From positions 3,329,501 through 3,393,500 of the forward strand of contig NC_057372.1 of the NCBI RefSeq assembly GCF_016906535.1: DNA of 64,000 nt, given 5' to 3'. The notes under the pieces were generated by a model. It saw only the letters and a program-made list of their open reading frames with translations. It was not told where the DNA came from and did not search any database. Shown in pieces: positions 1 to 10,018 of the stretch. Made by a program: the position numbers and the translations under genes. The first letter of the stretch is position 1; each line of letters starts with the position of its first letter. The stretch comes from Rhizoctonia solani (lineage: Eukaryota > Basidiomycota > Agaricomycetes > Cantharellales > Ceratobasidiaceae).

Positions 1-1940
1 AAGATACCCCCAGATTGTTTATTCTTCCTAGTAAATCATGGTGTTCGTAGGGAGTCAAGGTTACCGCACGATGTTCACAATCGATTGCATTTTCAAGGTC
101 GCTCAGCTCGCCTAAACGCTCAAAGCGAAGGCCGTAACACTCTCCTAGGCCGGTGAGTTGGCCGGACAGTCCCGGATCATTGTCGGACGTCGCTTTGATC
201 GCCCGAGATTTATATTCAATTGATTTTCTGAGGTCTCCAAGCTCTCCCAAACGCTCATATAGACTCTTGTGAGATGCACCGAGACAAGTGAGCAGGTAGG
301 CCAAGTTTGGATGGCCATCGGGAATCAAATCAATTGCACGGGTCCCATATTCAATAGCCTTCTCGAGGTCTTCCAAGTCTCCGGTGCTCCCAAACCGATA
401 GCTATGGGACGATCCTAGTTAGCAAGCCGATTTGGCCTGTCCGGGTGGTCTACAGGAGTCGATTTTATTGCGCAAGTCTCGCATTCGATTGCCTTATCAA
501 GTTCACCAAGTTCACCAAGACACTTGAAGCGATTCCTGTGGAACGCACCCAGATTCGCGAGTCGGTTCGGCAACCCAGGGTCCCCGCGCGAAGTCAAAAT
601 GACCGCACCAGTCCCGCATTCGATTGCTTTCTCAAGGTCGCTCAGTTTACCCAGGCGCTCGAACCGATGATTGTGAGAGGACCCTAGGTTAATAAGGTAA
701 CCTGACAATTCTGGATGATTCTTCGGAGCCAAAATGACCGAATAGAACCCGCATTCAATTGCATTATCGAGATCGCTCAGGTCTCCTAGACGTTTACATC
801 GATTTCTGTGAGCTATCCCCAGATTAGAGAGACGTTTTGGTAACTCTGGGTGGTCGCGATGAGTTAAAGCGATCGCACAAGATTCGCATTCTATCGCCTT
901 GTCGAGATTCTCAATTTCTCCCATACGCTTGAATCGAAGCTCGTGGCATACACCCAGGTTAGCAAGTAGACCAGGAAGGTGAGGATCATCTTTAGGGGTC
1001 ATTGTGACAGCATCGGCGCCATATTTGATTGCCTTTTCAAGATCATCTAGCTTGTCCAAGCGTTGGAACCTGTGGGTGTAGGACGCTGCTAGATTAGCAA
1101 GGTAACCTGGCAAGCCGGGGTGGCCCTTTGGAGTCAATTCGACCGCATCAGATTGATACTCAATTGCTTCTTCGAGGTCATCCAAGTTACCAAGGCGCTT
1201 GAATCGATTTTTATAAGATATACCCAGGTTAGTGAGCAGACCCGGGAGGTGGGGGTCATTATACGGGCTCAGCGAGGCTGCATAACCTTGACATTTGATT
1301 GCTTTCTCGAGATCCCCCATCTCGCCCAGGCGCTGAAACCGATAGCTGTGGGAAACGCCTAGACTGGTGAGTCGACCTGGTAGTTCAGGATGACCTGGTG
1401 GTGTCAAAGAAACTTCAATATATCCATATTCAATGGCTTGATCCACATCCTGGAGGTCGCCCAGACGTTCGAACCGCTTGCGCAGAGAGACGCCTTGATC
1501 AGTTAGTAGTTGTAGACAAGCTGGGTCGTCATCAGAAGTAAGATCCAGAGCGATTGATCTCCACTCAATTGACTGGTTGAGATCGTTCACCTCTCCCAGA
1601 ATGCTAAATCGCTCATAAAAAAGTGCGGCTAATGAACTAAACAACTGGGGCTCATTGGGAATATCATCCGGTGCCAAAGTGAGCGCCTGGGAAATTTTGC
1701 TATGTCTTCTTCGACTTCAGCCAACGTTATCTGCATTTTGATAGCTCGAAAAGTGTGTTGTATTCCTTCTGTACCAAAGATTCAGTATCAATATCCAAGT
1801 CGTGAGATACCCAAAAGAAAGTGGAAGGCTCCGGTATCCCGAGATATTCACTTTCTATTGCACGAGACTTACTAAATTCTACGATTTACCAAGATGCTTG
1901 AGAAGTTCCAATGACTCGTCCCAATATTTACTCCTACTCT
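1..1940 (-). pseudogene. TPR-repeat protein (CHAT-associated type), frameshifted, continues past the left edge
   Basis: The protein is an array of 45-residue TPR-like units (135 bp period), each reading roughly LGxxHxxRFxRLGxLxDLxxAIE followed by LTPxxHPxLP. About nine units lie in the uninterrupted stretch 415-1677 and three more follow in another frame down to base 1. Such arrays in basidiomycetes usually precede a CHAT caspase-like domain, which would lie left of base 1; this is family knowledge, not seen. The frame breaks near 418, where a stop follows LAN because the repeat's usual 'ctaggttag' reads 'ctagttag'. Further one-base slips fall near 1690, 1735 and 1890, joining fragments such as LDIDTESLVQKEYN and DESLELLKHLGK upstream. 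An intron acceptor (TTGCCCAG) fits near 1940. The first exon is not resolved. The breaks are either real decay or homopolymer errors. Confidence 0.7.
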
Positions 1941-4107
1941 GGGCAAGAGACAGCAGCGGTGAGATACATCTGCTCGTATCTTGTCACAATAGTACTTACG
2001 TTCTATCCAATCGATGCGCAACTAGTGCCCCCTGATAAACAGTGTTCCGAGCGCAGCTTGATGGGGACTTTGGTGTGTTCCGCATATCTCGTGTGACCGA
2101 TCTGCGTGGCTCGGATCCTTGATATTGTTCCCGTGACCACAGAGCTTAGCGCGCACTATTCAAGATATAGGCATGATTACACCTCGTCCTCCCGCTCCCG
2201 AGTCTGGACCATGGCACCAATACATCCATCCTATATCTAGAGCGCTTCACAGCCTATACCGTACATAAAATCGGAGCCATCTCGCATTACAAAACTTGGC
2301 AGGTACTACTATTGAAATCTTGACACACCACATGTCCAAGCGGAGTGAATTACATCAAGAGAAACTGGTCCAGCTCTCTTCAACTCGATCGATCAATACT
2401 TTTCTCTCTGTCGCTATCGTTGAATTTCTGGAAACCCTGGTATTGAGAAATTTGCTGGATTATTCATACTTGGTCATGCTGCTCTTGTGCGTAGATCTCG
2501 AGTCGAGACCAAACCTGGGCCTAAACACTCGAACAGCTTTCTTTTATTAGAACCTTGGCTGTGTGATAACAAAAAACGAACGTCTATACGGAACGTATTT
2601 CACGCATAGAGCGCATTCTTCTGTGATTTCACGACTATGAGGATGTTGCACCAATGGTCGAACATAATTCTGGGGCTCGGCCAAGCATTCTCGAATTCCA
2701 AGATTCCTGAAAGGGTTTCTGTTCTGGATCGTACGTCCTCCTACGCCCTTGTACGGTACATCCAGAACCAGCACGGAAAAGTTACCAATACGGGCCCCAT
2801 AGTGTATTTGACTTGAAAAACTTCGACGTCCATGATCGATTGGGTCTGAGGGCGGGGGAGACGATCGATAGTGTACCAGGACTTGGTACAGGTAGCACTG
2901 GACGTAACTCTCGAGGGTAAAGAAAACGTAACTGCAGAGTACGAGCTCGATATCGTAAAACACGATCGATCAAGAAGGAAACGTTATGAGAATCGACTCG
3001 AGTAGCGAAATCATATCATCGGCTTTATTCTTTCACTTTTGACCTCGCCTAGTTCTTGAAAATCTATCACTTTCGCGCCCAAGAGCGCTAGCGGCGCCAA
3101 CCCCACTTTGTTCGCACTCGTACTCGGTTTCTGACCATGTCTGTGTCCTGCGCCTATAGCCCTCCATATTCCAGCACAAGTAACCGGACCGACCGGTAAC
3201 CAAACTCTAAACTCTAACCCCTTCCATTTTCAGTCCAATATTCGTCCCTGAGGCGGTACATAATCACACTCCCTCTCATCCTCGCGACTCGCGACTTTCA
3301 ACCCCCCCTTGGACTCGAGGACTAAAAAGTAGTCATCGCGATCGTCACCACACGTTAAATTTTTCTTAGTACGGATACGTCATATGGGATAAACTCGGGA
3401 ACAATCACATGCGATTCAAAAGCAAGAACGCGAACGGAACAGTATGTGGCGTACACTTCACGACACCCTCGCTTTCCAAACACAGGTGTTATCGCACTCG
3501 AGACGGAGGGCCGAACGCCGCCCCTGGATACTCGGCGTGTAAATTGGCGCCAGGGGAATCTCGGTGCTATATCGCCGAGGGAGAGACACCACTCGTCCGA
3601 GGATCATATACTGCACCGTGTAGACCCACAAAAAATACAAACTAGATTTGTGTACTAGTACTATAGTGACCAACACGTAAAAAAGAATAAACACGACAAA
3701 AGGTACACTTGGTAGGTAGAAAGTTATAAACATGGAAAAAGGAAGGGGTGTGTATCGACAAGCGAATCAAGAAGACAAAGTGATAAAAAGATAGAAAAAC
3801 AGACAAGCGGGAGCTGTCTGGCGGAGACGAGCACAGCCCGTCTCGACGCCCAGCTCGACCGTCTATGGAAGCGCATAGCAAGACAACTGGGATTTTTAAA
3901 GACAGTGATGACCGAAACCCGAACCCAAAGCACGATTGTCCAGACACAAAACGTTCATAGAGGGGCACAGAGAATGTCCTGGATATCAAAAGGGGGTTAA
4001 TTGTCGTCGTCCTGCGCCGCCTCTGCCTCCCTCTCTTCTTCTCCCTTCACCTTGCCTCCCTTTTCCTCCTGCCTCCCACTCCCACTCCCCTAATCCGACA
4101 TGACCGA
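1941..4107. other. No gene recognised; probable UTR and spacer
   Basis: No frame here has convincing coding character on either strand. The stretch 3190-3230 has a few CTAAAC/CTAACC-like words but no tandem array. The pyrimidine-rich block at about 4010-4090 lies just beyond the stop of the minus-strand gene at 4108, so it is downstream of that gene rather than a promoter for the plus strand. Confidence 0.4.
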
Positions 4108-5437
4108 TCACGCTTTTGACCAATCTGCATCCGTCTCCATCTCGACAATATCACATTCTTCCACCTCGACGGGGACCGCTCCACTCTGGACACTGAGTGG
4201 GACCCAGCTCGAATCTTCTTCTACGCCCGCAGCGGTAGGGAAGCGAACACTCTCCGACGGAAACTGGATACTCTGCTCGTCGGATGGCGAGCGTACCGCC
4301 AGGGGTACCGAGGCCGATCAACAATACTCGGCCGCTTCGTCGGCGTCTCGTCGAATTGGAGATCCGCATCCATGAGTACAGGGGGGAGAAGCATGGGCCG
4401 AGGGACATCGAGTCTCGTCGGCCTCATTTCCTTTTCTCCGCTGAGTTTCCGGACCCTCTCTACGGCAGCCACGCACTCTGCCTGTGCAATTGCCTCCTCG
4501 CTCCGAGTTTGACCACAGCCGCACCATGCGGTGTGCGTGCAAAATGTGCTTTTATCGCTTTTCGTGCTAGTGGCTCTGGGGCCAGTCGGCCTCTTCGCTG
4601 ACGAGTCACGATCGAAACGGGGGTGGGTTTCCAGTAGGGCGCAAGGGGAGAGGGGACGCGTGCTCTCGTCGAGTGTGTCCGTGCGGGTGTGGGCTCTGGG
4701 TCAGGAAGAGAAGGAGTGGGTGGCGTCGGCAGTGGCTTGATAGTCTTTGCCACGAGCTTCTTTCCTTTGGCGACTGTCAATGGGGACGTGGAAGTAGAAG
4801 CCATCGGGAGTTTATCCGTTCCCCATTCGTCATCTTCGTCAGCTGGGAATGGCACCGGAACGCTGTCACTGTCAAGTTCACGCTCTTGGGCGCAAGCGGT
4901 GTCGAGCGTAGGGGAATGGGCGCATGGTGTCGGGCACGCTTTGCGTCTGCCATACGTCATTGCTTAGCATATGCATCGTCAAGGCGGGTGACCGTACGAC
5001 TCACCAGGCTCCTCTGTCATCGGTCTTTGCCTCCCACATGCTTCGCGAACGGAAAAGGACAGCGTACGAGTGCGTGTGCGAGTCGGTATTTGCACCATTG
5101 TCGGTAGTAGGCAGTAGAATAGATATGAGTTGTGAATACGAGTATCTCTAGTACAAGCAAGCACTTGTTTGGACGCTGGTGGTGGTGGCTAACAGAACGC
5201 AGATCAGTCACACGCAAAAAGAAATCTAACGGAAAAGGGGAAGGGATAAGGGTAGAAAAGCAGCGAGGAAAAGAACGTGGTGGTCAGAGTTGTGGGCAGA
5301 GCTTTACCCCGTAGCCTCGAGGCCATCTTACCTAATCACTCGGCGCTTGACCTGCGGGGGATTCTCGCTGTGGGAACCGTTGTCGTCGGGTACGTATGAG
5401 CTCGTAGCGTGCACTGGGGGTGTGTGGGGGTAATAAT
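4108..5437 (-). CDS. Unrecognised Pro/Thr/Ser-rich protein, multi-exon, frameshifted
   Basis: No family is recognised. An upstream exon ends at 5332 in QVKRRVIR with a GTAAGA donor. It joins in phase to 4946 (acceptor GGCAG), giving RKACPTPCAHSP. That intron would be 385 nt, so an exon may be missed; ATG at 4958-4960 is an alternative start. The body has an acidic stretch (PADEDDEWG), a proline-rich block (KPLPTPPTPSLPDPEP), a Cys cluster (CTHTAWCGCGQ), a helical EEAIAQAECVAAVERV stretch, and an acidic end (EECDIVEMETDADWSKA) before TGA at 4108-4110. Reading through needs two one-base corrections, near 4605 (C5/T3 run) and near 4290. Frames on the opposite strand look partly open only because the region is GC-rich. 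A nuclear or disordered regulatory protein is possible but unsupported. Confidence 0.5.
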
Positions 5438-6858
5438 GCAGTTGGCTGCTACGAGGGGGGAGAGACGAAAAGTGTCAGGACAACAATCTAATAACCGGCT
5501 CGATCCATCTTTTCACATCACATCACTTGCCTCGTCTCGGCGCTACGCTTGCGCAGCCTATCGATTCTCGTATGCATTCAGTCGAATTTTTCTGTTCCAT
5601 ACTGCCCCAACGGAAATACCGTCTATTTCTGTTGTATACCGACGGATCCGATGTCCAGCCTGTCAATTCCGTTCCATTATGGGTGGTCACGCGCACGGAT
5701 CGCGACGATCGCTTACGGCCGGGCCGCCGGCTTGGCTAAAGGTTCTAGAACTGTGACGTGCCCGCCTAGCCCTCGATTCAACACAATTCAATAATATCCA
5801 TATGGCTATACTTGCAAGATAATCTAACAAAAAAAACTGAACTGGGTTGCCGAGACAGGAAAATATGACCGCGCCTCGTTGCGCGCCGCACGTGTATGTG
5901 ATGTACGCGGCACACTTTCACGTGAAACTCGGTGGGTTCCTCGATCGGGTAAATGGGAGTAAACTTGAACTATTTGTTGGGGGTGTATATATTTTACTGG
6001 TAGCACATTGTAGCTCGACTACACATACATGAGCAGATTTGGCCATTTGTGCGTATCTGGAAACCGAGGTCGGTTTCTTCGTTCGGGAGTTATCCTGCGC
6101 AGCTTTACGATTAGTAATAGGCTCAAATTCAGTGCGTGACCAAGATTTCAACGGGGCGGTCGTGTTTGACTCGTGTAAAATGGGGAAACAGTAATTTACC
6201 TTGCGATGGGTGTACAGTTCCGGTGAGGCCCTGATAGTCTGGATTACGGTTCAACGGGGCAGCCGAGCTGCTTTAGAACTATACCAATAACACGAATATT
6301 TGGGTTATATGGTCCTATAGTGTTTTCTTGTCGAGAACCGCCGTACTTATTCGAATTCCAGGGCCATACCTTCTATCTTATCTTAGTTTTGTCTCTAGCG
6401 GGTGCTGTGCCCGGCAAAGCCAAGTATCATGTAAGTGAGAGCAAAGATTCAAACGAGCGCACTTGGATATATTCCAACTCGTACTAAAGCAAATATTCAC
6501 ACATCGGTTCTATATTCCACTAACATCGTATCTTCAAAGCTCTAGTCTGCTTCATTTCATTATGCTTCGACATAATCAAAGGGCGATAACTGGCGAAATC
6601 GGCAATTTGTTGCATGTCGCATCTACAACGGCTTTATGGCCCACATTGATATTGATGGTCCGTAATGCATAACGTCATGTGCACTGTTCCCGACCTTCAT
6701 CCTGAGTTTCGTTCAAATGGCATGTATCGACTGATACCGGCCGTTAAGTTAAAGGTAGCTGGCCGATGACTCCAGGGATTCATATTTCTGGACTCGTGAA
6801 GAAACCAAATCCCCGAATGCTAAGAGAGCAGAACTTCCAGCTCGCTTCGAATGTCATC
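5438..6858. other. No gene recognised; spacer between two minus-strand genes
   Basis: It should hold the promoter and any first exon of the gene at 4108-5437; an exon may begin just beyond 5437, after a CT-rich tract. I see no other supported coding sequence, RNA gene or repeat. Confidence 0.35.
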
Positions 6859-7480
6859 TCAGCTTGAAAACACTAGCAGGAAGGTGGCTTGCGCACGCTC
6901 ATCGACTTGAGAGATACACTCAAGGATGTGTTCTAGGTATTGTGTCGGCAGGAACCCAGAGTACTCTTCGTAACCACTTGGTATTTCGGTCTCGATCCCT
7001 TGCATTTTTCGCTGCACTTCGAATCTGGGCATTTCTATTTGCTCTCCTCGGCGTCCAAAGAATATTCCACAAGCGGCTCTGGGGTACTGTATACCTTGAA
7101 CTCGGGAGATTTCCAAGCGGAGTATATGGGATCCAAAGCTAGGTCGGCGCAAAATACCTGAGCGTTCCGTTATCATTCTGCTCAACAGCTATAAGAGCAA
7201 AATAATGCTCCGTTCAGGCTATGTATGAGTGGTCGTGACATTCAATTCATCAATTCTTCTGTGGCTATATATTGTTCTTTGCAGCATTAACCCATCACAA
7301 TTGTTCCGTAAGTTTAGTTTCTGGCAGAAAAGAGTCAATCCCTCGAATCCGGAGTCAAGTTCAGGTCTAGGTCTTCTAGAAGGGTCAAATGTGAGCGTTG
7401 TTACCGCCTATGAATCCTCCGTGTCAGTGAATCGCGAGAAATGCACTGATCAAGTCCAGTTTCAGTTTGCAGAGTGACCA
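6859..7480 (-). CDS. Unrecognised protein, C-terminal part (5' end unresolved)
   Basis: The terminal exon runs from an acceptor (CGCTCAG) at 7158 to TGA at 6859-6861. It encodes ADLALDPIYSAWKSPEF, then PLVEYSLDAEESK, then EMPRFEVQRKMQG and the end QVDERAQATFLLVFSS. The two halves are in different frames and meet at 7035-7041, where AAATAG would need one more A (AAAATA). This is the same type of short-run slip seen in neighbouring genes. A plausible earlier exon lies around 7300-7420 (reads TLTFDPSRRPRPELDSG), preceded by a CTGAC-type branch site and a CATAG acceptor. Frames further upstream overlap the TATA box and start of the divergent gene at 7783, so I leave the 5' end open. No domain is recognised. 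Confidence 0.4.
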
Positions 7481-7716
7481 GGCCGTTTTACAATAACGTA
7501 ACCTGTACTCTTGGATGGGAAATAACAAAAGCGCCTTGGTGTCACACGGTTGAAAGGTTTGCCCACGATTGGAACATGTATGCGCGCGCCTAATTCCGAT
7601 GAGGACAGATATCGATTGGTACACATGTGGGCCTCGATTTGGGACCCACAGCGTGTCTCTCGCCCACTTGTGTCGGAAGCAAAGTGCATATGGATGAGTA
7701 GTACTTCTGAGGCTTG

Positions 7717-7723
7717 TATATAA
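7717..7723 (+). promoter_or_regulatory. TATA box of the gene at 7783
   Basis: TATATAA sits 60 nt upstream of the ATG at 7783, followed by a pyrimidine-rich leader. This is typical spacing for a short fungal 5' UTR. Confidence 0.55.
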
Positions 7724-7782
7724 GGCTCTCCATCTATCATCAGGCTGAGCTGGGTCCCTCTAATTCCCTTTGCTTTGATAGT

Positions 7783-9592
7783 ATGTCTACCCAAATCCCT
7801 CCCGGCGCTTCTTACCGCGCTCCGAAAGCCATGGTTATAGCCAGGAGACACTTACAGCACCTTGAAGACCCAGTACGGATCCAGTTCAAACAAGAGTGGA
7901 AAAGGGGAAACCCGCTCTTTGATTGGTACCAAAGGCGCACTCATAAAATCGTTGACAAGCTCGAACTTCGAAAGGAGCATGAAGCACCATTCTATCATGA
8001 GTTTGTTGTTTTTAGACTGGAAGAAGAAGGCGGCTACTTTCGTATTGACCGCCGCCAGAGCAATCCCCTCGATTTTCTTTATCAGAGTGGAATTGAGGCA
8101 TATGATACCATTGAGGAAGTGTCGTCTATGAACGACCGTTATATTCCGCTTCTGATTGCCTGGTCTCGCTTGACCTCAGAATTGGCATACATCTTTCGGT
8201 CATTTTACGAACATGCTGGGCGATACAAATGCATCCGTCGGCATGGGCGTACACGCCTCAACTCTACAACTCCTACTTCCTTGCCCAGACAATCCTCATG
8301 TGTACCGCCCGCAGCGTGTGCGACGAAGGCACGTTTGACCGGATCAGAGACATATTCCGTTTCTCGTACGATTGGGAGAATGTTTTCACCCGCTTCCGTG
8401 AACACGACAAGGACCTCCACGTGTGGGGAATCATGCACGATGAATACTGCTGTAGTCACACTTGTTACGGCGATATTGCACCGCCACCTTACGCACGCGA
8501 CGATCACGCTGACAACGTGCTTAGCCTTGAGACCTGGAAAGCCAGTTTCAAATTTCGTGCTCACCCACGCCTACCTATATGGGCATCTAACCTACTTTTA
8601 AACTTTCAGCGAGCTCTGGTGAAATTTTGGCAAGATGAATTCTTGAGTTTGGTAGGGGTCGCGGTGCCTGAGCCCGACCAGACAATAAAACATATATGGA
8701 TTCAGGCCGGCGGGAAAGAAAACAAGCAGGACCGGCTCGAGCAGATGTTCGAGTCCAGAACATATTTGAGGAGACTAATGTGGGGACGATGGTGTTACGA
8801 ACATCTCCAACCGATCGCTACGAAGATAGAGCCAATGATGCGACAAGCACTAAGGTGTCCGTTATGCCCTTGCAGCTTCCCGGTCGACTAAAATCAATGC
8901 ACCTAACCAAGTGAGCTCTGTCAGCATATTTAAGACTTATTCGTAATGGCTTACAGTATAGTAGCCCAGATTGTTAAGAAGTGGCCTGGGGTTATGCTCC
9001 AATTCTTCGACAACGAGTTTGAGCATTTAAATTCGTCACTTAAGAGTCAGGTTAGATATCTAACAACCTGGCACAAACTAGGATCTGATGCATTTGTAAC
9101 AATCAGGTTTTAAAGGTTTGGAATGCTCACCTCGAGATTGATGCATGCCCGATCACGGAAGATGTCATTGAGGGACGGCGGCTTCCTTCAATGGAAATTC
9201 AGATATTTGAACACCCTGACTCTTCTGATGGTCAGCCAGTGGTATGTCCTCATAAAATCGATCTGGGCCTTATCAAACATACATAATAGACGTTAGCTCA
9301 ATTAGAAAATTGTCGCGAAGAGCTCATCGATAGCCACGCGCGTCGAGTAGCCGACTCTAATTACGGAGATTTTGAAGAGGTGCGATCGAACATAAGGACA
9401 GCAAGCGACGACGTTTGGATGTCAGTCAAGAAAGACAAGGGCTGTGCCTATTGCTATGGGCTACACGAGTCAGAGCTCAGTCTGAGCACAAGGCCAGCAG
9501 AGGAACCAAAAACCAGATTTGACGACGCCCCTATCTGGTGTGCATCAGTAGAGCAATGTATTGCTGAAGCCCGCATCTCCGTCGATATATAG
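7783..9592 (+). CDS. Unrecognised multi-exon protein of about 500 residues
   Basis: The start is ATG at 7783 (MSTQIPPGASYRAP), 60 nt after a TATA box. The first long exon is rich in aromatic and charged residues (LFDWYQRRTHKIVDKLEL, FRLEEEGGYFRIDRR, then SAWAYTPQLYNSYFLAQ and FRFSYDWENVFTRFREHD). Introns that keep frame: about 8909-8961 (GTGAGC...TACAG), 9055-9106 (GTTAGA...ATCAG) and 9242-9289 (GTATGT...AATAG, 48 nt). The last exon, from 9290, encodes LAQLENCREELIDSHARR, a CAYC pair and the end SVEQCIAEARISVDI, with a stop at 9592. Two one-base slips interrupt the first exon: at 8226-8228 (ACAAATG, one A short) and near 8852 (CTAAGG, one A short). If those are errors the gene is intact. I recognise no domain. 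Confidence 0.6.
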
Positions 9593-10018
9593 TTCACAGA
9601 CTACTCTCGGAGAAGTTATGTAAAGTACTTTTCAACGACCGAGCACTAGAACTGTATTTCACCCTATCAGTATGGCCAGCAATAATTAACTATGTTTGAA
9701 TCATCTACGTTGGCCCGGGTCTTGGTGGTCAGCAGCGAGTAATAATACACTAACACATACACTAACACCAAAGCAATTGTTTTACCTTTGATATTCTAAC
9801 TATTGGAGCCTGTATGCACTGCCTGTTTGAATCCATTTTTTATCAAGCGCATTATCCTTTGAAACTTTGATTGGTACAATGGGCCGATCCCCTAAGAAAT
9901 GTCAAAAGAACGTAGATCTATTCCTCAGCATGACATATATAAGCCTAAAGATTCCAGTTTATGTACTATCCTGATCAACAAAAATGTGTAGCAAGTTCAG
10001 TTAAGATGATCGTTTCAT
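9593..10018. other. Convergent 3' spacer, nothing recognised
   Basis: AT-rich sequence between the plus-strand gene ending at 9592 and the minus-strand paralogue P1 ending at 10019. It probably holds both polyadenylation regions. I see no coding or repeat signal. Confidence 0.4.

Noticed and set aside
3190..3230. Telomere-like CTAAAC/CTAACCC words
   Set aside because: Only two or three imperfect copies; genes continue on both sides, so this is not a telomere.
4100..4375. Plus-strand open frame beginning MTDHAFDQSASVSIS
   Set aside because: It is the complement of the minus-strand gene, whose frames give a more coherent protein with an acidic C-terminus and in-phase exon joins.
4460..4740. 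Plus-strand frame with a hydrophobic start (VLLSLFVLVALGPVG)
   Set aside because: It looks like a signal peptide but is antisense to the proline-rich exon and has no continuation.
7462..7851. Long minus-strand frame upstream of 6859-7480
   Set aside because: It overlaps the TATA box and start of the better-supported plus-strand gene at 7783; only its lower part might be an exon.
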